A stretch of DNA of 64,000 nt from Citrifermentans bremense R1 (GCF_000426865.1 NZ_AUGE01000018.1:25958-89957); one strand, 5' to 3'; shown: positions 27,549-36,454, counted from the first letter of the stretch. The notes: a model not told the origin generated them from the letters alone. A program made the numbers and translations.

Positions 27549-28331
27549 ATGTCCATGGAAAAAGTGATGATCGATTACCACTGCCACCTGCTTCCCTCCC
27601 TTGACGACGGCGCCACCGATCTCGATGAATCTCTGGAGATGGCCCGCATCCTCTATGACTTCGGCTTTGCCACCGTGCACTGCACTCCCCACTGGATCAA
27701 GGGGGGCTTTGAAAACGACCCGACCCGCGTCACCCGAACCACGGAGATACTGCAGTGCTTGTTGCAAGAGGCGGGGATAGGGCTGCAGCTTATCGCAGGA
27801 ACCGAGCACTACCTTGACGAGTTCCTCCCTGAACTACTTCCCGATGCCCTTTGCTTCGGAGCCGGCAAGACCATGCTGGTGGAAGTCCCGTTCCGGGGTG
27901 GGTCCGAGATGCTTACCGTCATGCTGTCGCAGCTTATAACCCGCGGCAGGCAACCCCTCATCGCCCACCCCGAGAGGTGCGCCGCCTTCGCTCCCGCCAC
28001 CCCCGGCAGCGGCGGATTCCGCAGCGCCTTCAGCCGCATCCTTGGAAAAGCCAAGGAGCCTGAGTGCGAGGATCTCCTCGTCCGCATCCTGAAGCGTTCA
28101 GGGTGCCGGTTTCAGGGAAATCTCGGCAGCTTCGCCGGCATCTACGGCAAGGAAGTCCGGGACCACGCGCTGCTGTTCCTGAGGGAAGGAATCTATGATT
28201 GCCTGGGGAGTGACGCCCACAGATCGGAAAAACTCCCCGAGATGCTCGCCGCCGGCAGCGAGGCCATAGCCGCCGAGATCGGTGCTGCCGCAGCTGCGGA
28301 ACTGTTCGCAGGCAAAACCCTCAAGTCATAG
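27549..28331 (+). CDS. CpsB/CapC-family tyrosine phosphatase (PHP domain)
   Basis: A 260-residue PHP metallohydrolase. Metal-binding motifs are DYHCHLLPSLDDGA (about residues 10-23), HCTPHW (about 38-43), a Glu in GTEHYLD, AHPERC (about 140) and GSDAHRS near the C-terminus. Relatives dephosphorylate bacterial tyrosine kinases that control polysaccharide export. No capsule genes or kinase lie beside it, so the target is unknown. The ribosome site is poor and the start (ATG 27549, 27555 or 27567) is uncertain. Confidence 0.88.
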   Translation: MSMEKVMIDYHCHLLPSLDDGATDLDESLEMARILYDFGFATVHCTPHWIKGGFENDPTRVTRTTEILQCLLQEAGIGLQLIAGTEHYLDEFLPELLPDALCFGAGKTMLVEVPFRGGSEMLTVMLSQLITRGRQPLIAHPERCAAFAPATPGSGGFRSAFSRILGKAKEPECEDLLVRILKRSGCRFQGNLGSFAGIYGKEVRDHALLFLREGIYDCLGSDAHRSEKLPEMLAAGSEAIAAEIGAAAAAELFAGKTLKS

Positions 28332-28365
28332 CCCTCAAGTTCCCTTCACAATTTGCAGCTATGCG

Positions 28366-29487
28366 CTATGCAACTACACCGCGCCGACCATCCAGGTGGT
28401 GACACCCATAACCTATCCAGCCGCCGCCTATGACTTTATCGCCCTGGTAAAGGACGACTGCCTGCCCCGGGGTGACAGCGCGCTGCGGGGTCTCGAACTC
28501 CACCTGCATGCGTCCGTCTTCGATAAGCCGCGCGGAGCAGGGGACCGGCTGCATCCGGTAGCGGATACTGCAGCTGCCGTTAAAGGTGCCGCTGATGGGC
28601 TTGTCCGTCCAAGTCAGTTCCTCGGCGACGAGCCCCCCTCTCTTCAGATCTTCCTCCGGGCCCACTACGACGCGCGAGGCAGCGCCGTCTATCGCCGTGA
28701 CGTAGAGCGGCTCCTTCCAGGCGATCCCCAGGCCGCGCCGCTGTCCGATGGTGTACTTGTGGATGCCGACGTGGCTCCCGAGCTTGTTGCCGCTTTTGTC
28801 CACGATGTCGCCGGCCTCGGGCCTAACTCCCGCTTCCTCCAGGAACCTGACGTAGTCGTTGTCGGGAATGAAGCAGATCTCCTGGCTTTCCTGCTTTTGG
28901 GCCACCGGAAGGTTGAAGCGTGCCGCGTGCTCGCGCACCACGCGCTTTTCCAGGTTTCCCACCGGAAAGATGATGCGGGAGAGCTGCTCCTGATTCATCC
29001 CGAAAAGGAAGTAGCTCTGGTCTTTGCCGGGATCGAGCCCTTTCAGCAACTGGTAGGTACCATCGGCATCCTGCTCTATCCGCGCGTAGTGCCCGGTGGC
29101 GAGGAGATCCGCGCCAAAGGAGGCGGCCATCTCCAGCAGCAGGCCGAACTTGATCCTTTCGTTGCAGCGGGCGCAGGGGTTGGGGGTCCTGCCGGAGGCA
29201 TACTCGGCGGTGAAGTTGTCGATCACCAACTCCTTGAAACGCTCCCTCAGGTCGACGACCTCGAAGGGGATGCCGAGCCTTTTAGCGACCCTGGCCGCGT
29301 CCATCACGTCGGTGAGCGAGCAGCAGGTCTTTCCGCCGCTCTTGGTCGATTCCGGGCGCTCGTAAAGCTGCAGCGACACCCCCATCACGTCGTGTCCCTG
29401 TTCCTTCAAGAGCGCCGCGGTTACCGATGAATCCACGCCGCCGCTCATTGCCACCAGTATCCGTTTTTTCACTGAGTTATCGCTCAT
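28366..29487 (-). CDS. mnmA: tRNA 2-thiouridylase MnmA
   Basis: A 373-residue ATP-pyrophosphatase thiolating U34 of Lys, Glu and Gln tRNAs. The PP-loop SGGVDSSV (about residues 15-22), the first catalytic Cys in TPNPCARCNERIKF (about 108) and the second in QEICFIPDNDY (about 206) are all present, so it looks active. It receives sulfur from a persulfide relay. The TusA-like protein 140 bases downstream belongs to the sulfur island, but whether it feeds MnmA as in E. coli is unknown. Confidence 0.96.
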   Translation of the reverse strand: MSDNSVKKRILVAMSGGVDSSVTAALLKEQGHDVMGVSLQLYERPESTKSGGKTCCSLTDVMDAARVAKRLGIPFEVVDLRERFKELVIDNFTAEYASGRTPNPCARCNERIKFGLLLEMAASFGADLLATGHYARIEQDADGTYQLLKGLDPGKDQSYFLFGMNQEQLSRIIFPVGNLEKRVVREHAARFNLPVAQKQESQEICFIPDNDYVRFLEEAGVRPEAGDIVDKSGNKLGSHVGIHKYTIGQRRGLGIAWKEPLYVTAIDGAASRVVVGPEEDLKRGGLVAEELTWTDKPISGTFNGSCSIRYRMQPVPCSARLIEDGRMQVEFETPQRAVTPGQAVVLYQGDKVIGGGWIGYGCHHLDGRRGVVA

Positions 29488-29533
29488 TTATTAAAGCTTC
29501 TCCCGAGCTGCAGCTGGAAAACCAACTGCTGCA

Positions 29534-29604
29534 ACACGGATAAAGGGGATGCGGGAATAGCCGCCTTGGCGCCATCCCATCCATCCCCTTTATCCCTGTT
29601 CAAT
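29534..29604. repeat. Inverted repeat in the mnmA-tusA intergenic region
   Basis: The 18 bases from 29534 (AACACGGATAAAGGGGAT) form an inverted pair, with one mismatch, with 29583-29600. The right arm and its next four bases are identical to 16771-16792. The elements are probably members of one dispersed family. Confidence 0.6.
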
Positions 29605-29629
29605 TTGGTTCAGTTGCCTCTGTTCGAAA

Positions 29630-29854
29630 TCACTCTTCCACTTTTTCCAGAGTCAGCACGTAGTAGCCGTCCACCTCTTTGAGCCCGAGGAGCTTGTGCC
29701 CTTCATCCTTGAGGCTGCGGGGAACGTTCTTTACCGGCTCGCCGTCGTCCAGAAGAAATTCCACCGTGGTCCCGGCTTCGATATCTTCCAGCTCCAGTTT
29801 AGCCTTAACGAAGTTGGTGGGGCAGGAGACGCCGCGTAAATCTATGGTTTCCAT
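29630..29854 (-). CDS. TusA-family sulfur carrier/sulfurtransferase-like protein
   Basis: A 74-residue protein with the TusA fold and the conserved Cys in IDLRGVSCPTNFVKAK (about residue 10). The usual CPxP motif reads CPTN here, so the second proline is lost. It lies 16 bases downstream of the sulfite-reductase-like gene and ends the sulfur island transcript. A role passing sulfur within this pathway is likely from context. Confidence 0.88.
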   Translation of the reverse strand: METIDLRGVSCPTNFVKAKLELEDIEAGTTVEFLLDDGEPVKNVPRSLKDEGHKLLGLKEVDGYYVLTLEKVEE

Positions 29855-29870
29855 TTTTCTCTCCGGGCTT

Positions 29871-30815
29871 CTAGGGCTTACCCAGCGGCAGCTGGGTGTT
29901 GATGACCTGCGGGTCGATGGTGCTGGCTACGACGACCTCGGGGAACCCTTTGCGCAGATGGTCGAGAATCGACTGGTTCCCCTCGCGCAGGATGATATCG
30001 CCGATCCTGACACGTCCTGCGCCTTCGGCCTTCTCCTGGTACCAGGCAAGGACGGACCCGATGAAGTCGACGACCCGATCTTCCGGGAGGAAGGTGGCGT
30101 ACACGGTTCCCACCAGCGGGCGCCGTCCCCATTTGCCGCCGATGCGCGCGGTGTAACCTTTCTTCTCGGCTTTCCAAGCGCCGGTCGGGCAGACCTTGAT
30201 ACAGTCGCCACAGTAAATGCATTTGGCGGTGTCGAAGACAGGTTTGTTGTCCGCGCCCATGGTGAGCGCCCCCTCGGTGCAGGACTTGGCGCAGAGGCCG
30301 CAGCTGATGCAGCCGGAGGCGTCGAGCACGGGCCACACGGCGCCCTGGAGGCCGACGTCGTTGGTGGCGGACTTGGGGCAGTCAAAGGGGCAGCCGGCGA
30401 AGCCGACCTTGAACTTATGGTGGCCGGTGACGGTGCCGAAGAGCTTCTCGTCGACCTCGAGCGCCGACTTCTGGGTATCGACCAGGCCGTTGGGGTTATA
30501 TTCGCAGCCGCCGCAGGCCGTAGGGACCCGGACGCGCGCGCCGCAGGAGGCGACCTTCTGTTGTTCCTCGCCCAGTTCGGCTACCACCGCGTCGAAATCG
30601 GTGAAGTTGATGTTGATCAGTTCGATGGATTGACGCACGGAAAGGTGGACGAACCCTTTGCCGTATTTCTGCGCCACCGCCGCGATCTTCGCCAGGCGGT
30701 CCACCGACATCCTGCCGCCGGGCACGCGCAGACGCACTGTGAACATGTCCTTGCCGCGCTCCTTGATAAAGCCGCCGGCCTTCAGATTTTTCAGGTCTAT
30801 TTTCTGCTCTGCCAC
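29871..30815 (-). CDS. Sirohaem/4Fe-4S sulfite-reductase-like protein (AsrC-type)
   Basis: A 314-residue protein with a nitrite/sulfite reductase ferredoxin half-domain (about residues 15-75), the sirohaem/4Fe-4S cysteines in TACGGCEYNPNG and FAGCPFDCPKS (about 108-150), then two ferredoxin motifs CISCGLCAKSC and CIYCGDCIKVC (about 170-210). This single-polypeptide layout matches anaerobic sulfite reductase subunit C and Dsr-like assimilatory enzymes. It would reduce sulfite to sulfide for the carrier pathway next to it. No AsrA/AsrB is adjacent; the HydB/HydG proteins 3 kb away are similar in type but belong to the hydrogenase. Confidence 0.85.
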   Translation of the reverse strand: MAEQKIDLKNLKAGGFIKERGKDMFTVRLRVPGGRMSVDRLAKIAAVAQKYGKGFVHLSVRQSIELININFTDFDAVVAELGEEQQKVASCGARVRVPTACGGCEYNPNGLVDTQKSALEVDEKLFGTVTGHHKFKVGFAGCPFDCPKSATNDVGLQGAVWPVLDASGCISCGLCAKSCTEGALTMGADNKPVFDTAKCIYCGDCIKVCPTGAWKAEKKGYTARIGGKWGRRPLVGTVYATFLPEDRVVDFIGSVLAWYQEKAEGAGRVRIGDIILREGNQSILDHLRKGFPEVVVASTIDPQVINTQLPLGKP

Positions 30816-30860
30816 GTTTCTCTCCTAAGGACTAAAAATCATAAAAACGCTTGATGTTTA

Positions 30861-31259
30861 TCACGCTACCACGATCTCCACCGGTTCGACCACGCCGCCA
30901 TTGATGCGGAACACCTTGGCGACCGGCTTGTCCCGTGCCTCAAGCGACACGATCAGGTGGTGGACGTTGGGGGTCAGCGCCAGCCGTATGTCCTCCTGGG
31001 AGGGGCGGGCGGGGGACTCGGGGTGCGAGTGGTAGATCACCAGCATCTCTTCACCGCTGGCCCGCAGCGCCTTGACCACGGCGAACTGCTCCTTCGGGTC
31101 CATCATGAAATGGTCGTTGCTGGCGTCGGTGTTTGTCATCGGGTGGTGGCTCGCGACCACCTTGCCGTTGCCGCCCAGGATGCCGCAGACCTCCAGCGGA
31201 AACCCGCTCTGCGCGTGGCTTATCACCGCCGCCAGTATCTCTTTGGGGATCTCGACCAT
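30861..31259 (-). CDS. JAMM-family (M67) metallopeptidase, HcyD/Mec-like
   Basis: A 132-residue zinc peptidase with a complete JAMM motif: Glu in FPLEVCGILGG (about residue 22), then HSHPESPARPSQED (about 76-89). Bacterial relatives (Mec+ of Mycobacterium, HcyD of Wolinella) trim sulfur-carrier proteins or release the finished amino acid from them. It starts one base after the activating-enzyme gene ends, with the ThiS-like carrier next in line. The carrier's C-terminal extra Arg is the obvious substrate. Confidence 0.9.
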   Translation of the reverse strand: MVEIPKEILAAVISHAQSGFPLEVCGILGGNGKVVASHHPMTNTDASNDHFMMDPKEQFAVVKALRASGEEMLVIYHSHPESPARPSQEDIRLALTPNVHHLIVSLEARDKPVAKVFRINGGVVEPVEIVVA

Positions 31260-31260
31260 G

Positions 31261-32073
31261 TCAGTGCCCTAGGTCGCAGACGGTCATGGCTTCGAGCTCG
31301 TCCTTCAGCTCGGTGATGGTGGGGTGGTCGCCGCAGATCGGGCACTTGGCGCTTTTCTTCACCGGAATTTCCCTGAAGCGCATCCTGAGGGCGTTGTAGG
31401 TAAGCAGGCGCCCGGTCAAAAGATCCCCCGCTCCCAGGAGGTACTTGATCGCCTCGGTCGCCTGGAGCGTGCCGAGCACCCCGGGCAGCACCCCGATGAC
31501 CCCTGCCCGCGAGCAGGTCGGTATCACGTCCTTCGGGGGAGGCTCCGGGAAGATGCAGCGGTAGCAAGGGGACTCCCCCGGCTTGATCGTCATGGTCTGC
31601 CCGTCGAATTGCAGGATCCCGCCGTGGGAGTAGGGCTTGCCGGCGAGGACGCAGGCGTCGTTGATGAGGAACTTCGCCGCGAAGTTGTCGGTGCCGTCGA
31701 TGATGAAATCGTAGTCGGCGATCATGCCGGCGATGTTCTCGGCGGAAACCCAGGTCTCATAGGTGTTCACCGTGAGTTCCGGGTTGATCGCCAGCATCGT
31801 TTCCTTGGCCGAGAGCACCTTAGCCTTACCGACGTCGGGGGTGGTGTGGATGACCTGGCGCTGCAGGTTGGAGAGGTCCACCTCGTCGGCGTCCGCGATG
31901 CCGATGGTGCCGACACCGGCTGCCGCCAGGTACAGGGCAATCGGGGAACCGAGGCCGCCGGCCCCGATGATGAGCACGCGCCCCTCAAGCAGCTTCTTCT
32001 GCCCCTTCCCGCCAACTTCCTTCAAAAGGATGTGCCGGGAGTAGCGGGTGATCTGTTCTTCGCTGAGCTTCAC
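31261..32073 (-). CDS. ThiF/MoeB/HesA-family carrier-protein adenylyltransferase (HcyF-like)
   Basis: A 270-residue E1-like enzyme. The ATP loop is IIGAGGLGSPIALYLAAAG (about residues 35-53), the catalytic Arg region is DLSNLQRQVIH (about 68-78), and paired CxxC zinc ligands lie in SPCYRCIFP and KCPICGD. It would adenylate the C-terminal glycine of the carrier. No rhodanese domain is attached, fitting direct use of sulfide. The GTG start overlaps the carrier's TAG stop by one base. Confidence 0.9.
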   Translation of the reverse strand: MKLSEEQITRYSRHILLKEVGGKGQKKLLEGRVLIIGAGGLGSPIALYLAAAGVGTIGIADADEVDLSNLQRQVIHTTPDVGKAKVLSAKETMLAINPELTVNTYETWVSAENIAGMIADYDFIIDGTDNFAAKFLINDACVLAGKPYSHGGILQFDGQTMTIKPGESPCYRCIFPEPPPKDVIPTCSRAGVIGVLPGVLGTLQATEAIKYLLGAGDLLTGRLLTYNALRMRFREIPVKKSAKCPICGDHPTITELKDELEAMTVCDLGH

Positions 32074-32285
32074 TATCTACCTCCACCCATGAAATAGAGA
32101 AATTCCACGTTGTCGCCGTCTTTCACAGTTGCGCCGTCGAAGTCGCCGCGGTCCAGGATGTCGCCGTTCAGTTCGACGGTGACGTATTCGCGCTGTTCCA
32201 CCCGCAAAAGTTCGAGCAGCTGGCTTACCGGGACCGGGTTTTCCTCTGCGATGCTGGCTGGTTTGCCGTTGACTGTAAGATTCAT
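32073..32285 (-). CDS. ThiS/MoaD-like sulfur carrier with C-terminal GGGR
   Basis: A 70-residue beta-grasp protein of ThiS type (MNLTVNGKPASIAE... VEFLYFMGGGR). Carriers must end in Gly-Gly to be adenylated, but this one reads MGGGR and stops at TAG. An extra Arg therefore has to be removed before activation. Wolinella HcyS has an extra Ala removed by a JAMM protease, and such a protease is encoded two genes downstream. No thiazole-synthesis genes (thiG, thiH, thiE) are near, arguing against thiamine. Confidence 0.9.
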   Translation of the reverse strand: MNLTVNGKPASIAEENPVPVSQLLELLRVEQREYVTVELNGDILDRGDFDGATVKDGDNVEFLYFMGGGR

Positions 32286-32339
32286 TAAGATCGCTCCTTG
32301 TTTAGTATCATAGATAATTGGTAAAGAACAGGTTTTCCC

Positions 32340-33593
32340 TCAGGCCTTTTCCAGCGCGGCCGCGAAATCCTCAAGGATATCCTCGATGTCCTCGATCCCC
32401 ACCGAGACCCTGACCTGCTCCTCGCTCACGCCCATGAGCGCCTTCACCTCGGGGGTGTAATCGGCGCAGATGGTACTTGCCGGATGGATTACCAGGGTTT
32501 TGGTGTCGCCGATGTTGGCGAGGTTCTTGGCCAGCCGCAGGTTGTTGATCACCCGGAACGCTGCGGCCCTGTCCGCGAGCCCGAAGGTAAGGAGCCCGCC
32601 GAAGCGGCCGTTGAACTGGCGCTTTGCCACCTCGTGGAAGGGGGAGTCGTTGAGGCCGGGGTAGTTGACCCAAGCGACCTTTTCGTGCGCCTGAAGGAAG
32701 CGGGCCACCTGGAGGGCGTTGGAGCAGTGCCGCTCCATGCGCAGGGCCAGCGTCTCCAGCCCTTCGCCCAAAAGGAAGGAGTTAAGCGGCGCGGCGCAGG
32801 CGCCGAAATCCTTGTGGATCAGTTTGCGGACCCGTGCCGTGAAGGCGAAGCTGCGGTACTTGCGGTAAAACTGCTCGAAGTGCGGGAACTTCGCGTTCTG
32901 CCAGTTGAAGCTCCCGGCGTCTATGATGGCGCCGCCTATGGAGTTGGCTGTGCCGTTGATGTACTTGCTGGTGGAATGGACGATGATGTCGGCGCCAAGT
33001 TCCTTCGATCGCGCGAGATACGGCGTGGAAACGGTGGCGTCGACCATGAGCGGGATGCCGTGCTTCTTCGCGATGGCTGCGAAAGCCGCTATGTCGGGAA
33101 CGTCCATCTTCGGGTTGCCGATGGTTTCCACGAAGATCAGTCGGGTTTTTTCGCTGATCCCAGCCTCGACCGCGGCAAGGTCGACGGGATCCACGAAGCG
33201 GGTTTCGATCCCGAAATTGGCCAGGGTGTCGTGGAACAGCGAGTAGGTGCCCCCGAAAAGCGAGGAGGAGGAGAGGACCTCGTCGCCGCTTCTGACAACG
33301 GCCATGACCGCGGTGGTGATCGCCGCCATGCCCGAAGAGGTGACGACGGCGGCGATGCCGTCCTCGATCGCGGCCAGCCTCTTTTCCAAGGTGTCCACGG
33401 TGGGGTTGCCTATCCTCGTGTACACCTGGCCTACGGCTCTTCCCCTGAAGATGTCTTCCAGCTCTTCCGCTGTGTCGTAGGCGAAGGCGGATGCCTGTAC
33501 TATCGGGGTCTTGGTGGCGCCGGAGGGCCCGGGCGAGGTGCCGCCGTGGATCAGTTTCGTGTCGAATCTCAGCTTCTTTTCTTTCTCTCCCAC
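32340..33593 (-). CDS. metY: O-acetylhomoserine sulfhydrylase MetY (Cys/Met metabolism PLP enzyme)
   Basis: A 417-residue PLP enzyme of the Cys/Met class. The PLP lysine lies in IVHSTSKYINGTANSIGG (about residue 212), with the substrate loop region YTRIGNPTVDTLEKR (about 57-71) and the VHPASTICADYTPE tail. It replaces the acetyl group of O-acetylhomoserine by sulfide or by a carrier-bound thiocarboxylate. GTG 33593 follows TTTTGGAGGGG. It heads the minus-strand sulfur operon, 54 bases before the carrier gene. Confidence 0.92.
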   Translation of the reverse strand: MGEKEKKLRFDTKLIHGGTSPGPSGATKTPIVQASAFAYDTAEELEDIFRGRAVGQVYTRIGNPTVDTLEKRLAAIEDGIAAVVTSSGMAAITTAVMAVVRSGDEVLSSSSLFGGTYSLFHDTLANFGIETRFVDPVDLAAVEAGISEKTRLIFVETIGNPKMDVPDIAAFAAIAKKHGIPLMVDATVSTPYLARSKELGADIIVHSTSKYINGTANSIGGAIIDAGSFNWQNAKFPHFEQFYRKYRSFAFTARVRKLIHKDFGACAAPLNSFLLGEGLETLALRMERHCSNALQVARFLQAHEKVAWVNYPGLNDSPFHEVAKRQFNGRFGGLLTFGLADRAAAFRVINNLRLAKNLANIGDTKTLVIHPASTICADYTPEVKALMGVSEEQVRVSVGIEDIEDILEDFAAALEKA

Positions 33594-34023
33594 AACCCCT
33601 CCAAAATGCCATCTTTAGCTGCCGATGCCACGGGAATTCCAGGGCAAATCGGACAGGCCGGCGGATACTGTAGCACTGTTGAGTGGAACAGTAGTGCGGG
33701 GAGGGTAATATTTGATACCGTACTTGTCAAGAAATTATTTCTTTTTTATACACCGTTGAGGTGGTAAATCAAATTTCCCATATGGAGAGGTTTGGCCGCG
33801 AATCCGGCGCATTCGAGCCTGGTTCAAGCTCACAAGAGTGCGATATGAGGCGCGTTCTTCCTCAGCAACGGGCGCAGTTTGTCCTAAACAAAGTTGTACG
33901 ATCAAGAATGCAAAAAAAATAGTTGACAGTGTTGCAGGATAAATATAAAAATACGAGTCATGTTACCATCCGCCGTCAGATATTGAGGCGTTACGCAAAT
34001 CACGACCGAAAGGAGAATTCGCC
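33594..34023. other. 430-base divergent promoter region between metY and cysK
   Basis: The leftward side has TTGACA at about 33731 (minus strand) without a convincing -10 partner, and a long metY leader. The rightward side has TTGACA at 33923. I looked for SAM, SAH and T-box motifs and recognised none. The leader of metY contains a small dyad CACTCAACAGTG. No gene is supported here. Confidence 0.5.
33923..33951 (+). promoter_or_regulatory. Candidate cysK promoter
   Basis: TTGACA at 33923-33928 followed after 17 bases by TAAAAA within the AT-rich TATAAAAATA segment. It lies about 70 bases upstream of the cysK ATG, in one of the most AT-rich parts of this region. Confidence 0.55.
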
Positions 34024-34977
34024 ATGTCCCGTATCTACCTAGACAACTCCCAGTCCATTGGCAACACGCCGCTGGTGCGGCTGAACCATGTAACCAAGGG
34101 GGCCAAGGCGACCGTGCTCGCCAAGGTCGAGGGGCGCAACCCCGCCTACTCGGTAAAGTGCCGCATCGGTGCCAACATGATCTGGGATGCCGAGGAGCGT
34201 GGCGTACTGAAGCCTGGGGTGGAGATCGTCGAGCCGACCAGCGGCAACACGGGCATAGCGCTTGCCTACGTGGCTGCGGCCCGCGGTTACAAGCTGACCC
34301 TCACCATGCCTGAGACCATGAGCATCGAGCGCCGCAGGGTGCTGGCGGCATTGGGGGCGAACCTGATCCTTACCCCGGGTTCCGCCGGGATGAAGGGGGC
34401 CGTGGCCAAGGCCGAGGAGATCGCGGCTTCCGATCCGGCGCGCTACTTCCTGCCGCAGCAGTTCAAGAACCCGGCTAACCCCGCCATTCACGAGAAAACC
34501 ACCGGCCCGGAAATCTGGGCCGACACCGACGGCGCCGTCGACGTCGTCGTCGCCGGCGTAGGTACCGGCGGCACCATCTCCGGGATCGCACGCTATCTCA
34601 AGCAGACCAAGGGGAAGCAGGTCGTCGCGGTTGCGGTCGAGCCCAAGGAAAGCCCGGTAATCACCCAGAAGCTTGCCGGCCAGGAGCTCAAGCCCGGCCC
34701 GCACAAGATCCAGGGGATCGGGGCCGGTTTCATTCCCGATACCCTCGACCTCTCCGTCATCGACCGGGTCGAGCAGATCGACAGCAACGAGGCCCTGGAG
34801 TTCGCCAAGCGCCTTACCAAGGAAGAGGGGCTTTTGGTCGGCATCTCCAGCGGCGCCGCGGTTGCCGCCGCCGTGCGGTTGGCCAACCTGCAGGAATTCG
34901 CCGGCAAGACCATCGTGGTGGTGCTCCCCGACCTCGCCGAGCGCTATCTCTCCACCGCACTCTTCGAAGAAGCCTGA
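34024..34977 (+). CDS. cysK: Cysteine synthase A (O-acetylserine sulfhydrylase)
   Basis: A 317-residue PLP enzyme making cysteine from O-acetylserine and sulfide. The N-terminal motif [10 protein letters not shown] is typical, as are the substrate loop [15 protein letters not shown] (about 70-84) and the GTGGTISG phosphate loop (about 180). The usual PLP-lysine segment reads [11 protein letters not shown], with Lys at about residue 43. AAAGGAG precedes ATG 34024. It faces away from metY; the two may share regulation by sulfur supply. Confidence 0.95.
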   Translation: MSRIYLDNSQSIGNTPLVRLNHVTKGAKATVLAKVEGRNPAYSVKCRIGANMIWDAEERGVLKPGVEIVEPTSGNTGIALAYVAAARGYKLTLTMPETMSIERRRVLAALGANLILTPGSAGMKGAVAKAEEIAASDPARYFLPQQFKNPANPAIHEKTTGPEIWADTDGAVDVVVAGVGTGGTISGIARYLKQTKGKQVVAVAVEPKESPVITQKLAGQELKPGPHKIQGIGAGFIPDTLDLSVIDRVEQIDSNEALEFAKRLTKEEGLLVGISSGAAVAAAVRLANLQEFAGKTIVVVLPDLAERYLSTALFEEA

Positions 34978-35005
34978 TACTTTCCTGGCTGAAAAGCATC
35001 GACAG

Positions 35006-35032
35006 AGGCCCCGGTTTCCCCGGGGCCTTTTT
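35006..35032 (+). terminator. Intrinsic terminator after cysK
   Basis: AGGCCCCGG and CCGGGGCCT form a perfect stem with a 5-base loop, followed by TTTT. It lies 29 bases after the cysK stop. Confidence 0.9.
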
Positions 35033-35061
35033 ACGTCCAGGGTCCGTTTTCCCGGAAGGGG

Positions 35062-35091
35062 TTGACACCCCGCACGCTCTCCCCTTAAACT
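35062..35091 (+). promoter_or_regulatory. Candidate sigma-70 promoter of the HybB-like gene
   Basis: TTGACA at 35062-35067 and TTAAAC (17-base spacer) or TAAACT (18-base spacer) at 35085-35091. It lies between the cysK terminator and ATG 35126. Confidence 0.6.
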
Positions 35092-35125
35092 GCTCGCTGT
35101 TTTCGTTTCATGAGGCGGGGGATCC

Positions 35126-36370
35126 ATGAGCACCGACAGCCAAAGAACGGACCCGGCAAGGGGGCCGCTTTTTACCAAGCCGTTTTTCGTCCTTTTGTTC
35201 CTGTCGCTTGCCGGCCTCTTCTTCATCGGGGTCCGTTTCGTCAAGGGGATCGGGGCCGTCTCCAACCTGAGCGACGGCTATCCCTGGGGTATCTGGGTCG
35301 CCTACGATGTGGCGATCGGCACCGCGGTCACCTGCGGCGGTTTCGCCGTCGCCCTTTTGAGCTACCTCATGCACCGCGGCGCTTACCATTCCCTGGTGAA
35401 GTCCGCCATCCTCACCAGCCTCTTCGGCGCCTTCCTGGCTGCCTCCTCCATCGTGGTCGAGATAGGGCGCCCCTGGAACGCCCATGGCTTCTTCGCCCCG
35501 ACCAGCTGGCAACCGAACTCAGCCTTTTTCGAACTCACCCTTTGCGCCGCCGGATACCTGGTGGCCGAGGTGATCGAGTATCTACCCGCCATCGTCCCTA
35601 TGCTTGGGCGCGGCAACCCGACCTCGCTCCGTACGCTTTTGTTCAATTTCCTTAAGGCGCGCGGGATGGTGCAGGTTTCCCCGGAGAGCGGTGCCGTTCC
35701 CACCTGGCTCTTGCGCCGCAGGATCAACCAACTCCTGATCCTCATCGCACTGGCGGGTATCGTGCTCCCCACCATGCACCAGTCCGCGCTCGGCTCCCTG
35801 ATGCTCATCGCCTCGACCAAGCTGCATCCTCTTTGGCACGGCCCCTTTTTGCCGCTTCTTTTCCTGATCAACTGCATCTACATCGGCTACGCCATCGTGG
35901 TCTTCGAATCGATCCTCGCCAGCTTCGTCCAGGCCCGTCCCTTCAGAAGCGCCGAGCTCGCCGCCGCTGCCGCCCTCATCCCCTGGCTTTCCGGCGCGTG
36001 GCTTGTGGTGCGGCTCGGGGATCTGGTGAACCGCGGACAGATCGAGGCGGTCTTCCACGGGGATTTCTACTCCGTCTTCTTCCTGGCCGAGTGCTTCCTG
36101 ATGACCATCGGTTCCGCGCCGCTTTTCAACCGCCGCAAGCGGCAGTCTCCCCGCCGGCTCTTCATCTCCGCAAGCATGATGCTCCTGGGGGGCGGCCTCT
36201 ACCGCTTCAACGTCTACCTGATCGGCTTCAACCCCGGCAATGGCTGGCATTACTTTCCTTCCTTCGCGGAAGTTACCATCTCGGCCGGGATCGTCTCGCT
36301 CGAAATTCTTGCCTACCAGGTGCTCATCAAGTTGCTTCCGCCCATTCCCGCCGAGAGCGCAGGGTATTGA
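35126..36370 (+). CDS. HybB/NrfD-type quinone-interacting membrane subunit, orphan
   Basis: A 414-residue protein with about ten transmembrane helices of the NrfD/PsrC superfamily. The GYPWGIWVAYDVAIGTAVTCGG segment (about residues 51-72) and the later STKLHPLWHGPFLPLLF segment are typical of HybB, the quinone-reducing partner of hydrogenase-2. No hydrogenase, Fe-S or molybdopterin subunit is next to it, so its electron donor must be encoded elsewhere. The operon-like partner downstream is an exported nuclease-fold protein, an unusual neighbour. Confidence 0.88.
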   Translation: MSTDSQRTDPARGPLFTKPFFVLLFLSLAGLFFIGVRFVKGIGAVSNLSDGYPWGIWVAYDVAIGTAVTCGGFAVALLSYLMHRGAYHSLVKSAILTSLFGAFLAASSIVVEIGRPWNAHGFFAPTSWQPNSAFFELTLCAAGYLVAEVIEYLPAIVPMLGRGNPTSLRTLLFNFLKARGMVQVSPESGAVPTWLLRRRINQLLILIALAGIVLPTMHQSALGSLMLIASTKLHPLWHGPFLPLLFLINCIYIGYAIVVFESILASFVQARPFRSAELAAAAALIPWLSGAWLVVRLGDLVNRGQIEAVFHGDFYSVFFLAECFLMTIGSAPLFNRRKRQSPRRLFISASMMLLGGGLYRFNVYLIGFNPGNGWHYFPSFAEVTISAGIVSLEILAYQVLIKLLPPIPAESAGY

Positions 36371-36454
36371 AGATTGCTTTGCGGTGGCACTTTTGTTAAC
36401 ATGGCGCGCGGAAACGCACCACGACGCCGTTCGCGCCGAGAAAGGAGGGGCTTT

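Noticed and set aside
33594..34023. SAM or SAH riboswitch before metY
   Set aside because: I could not find the conserved core of known SAM/SAH classes in the metY leader on the minus strand.
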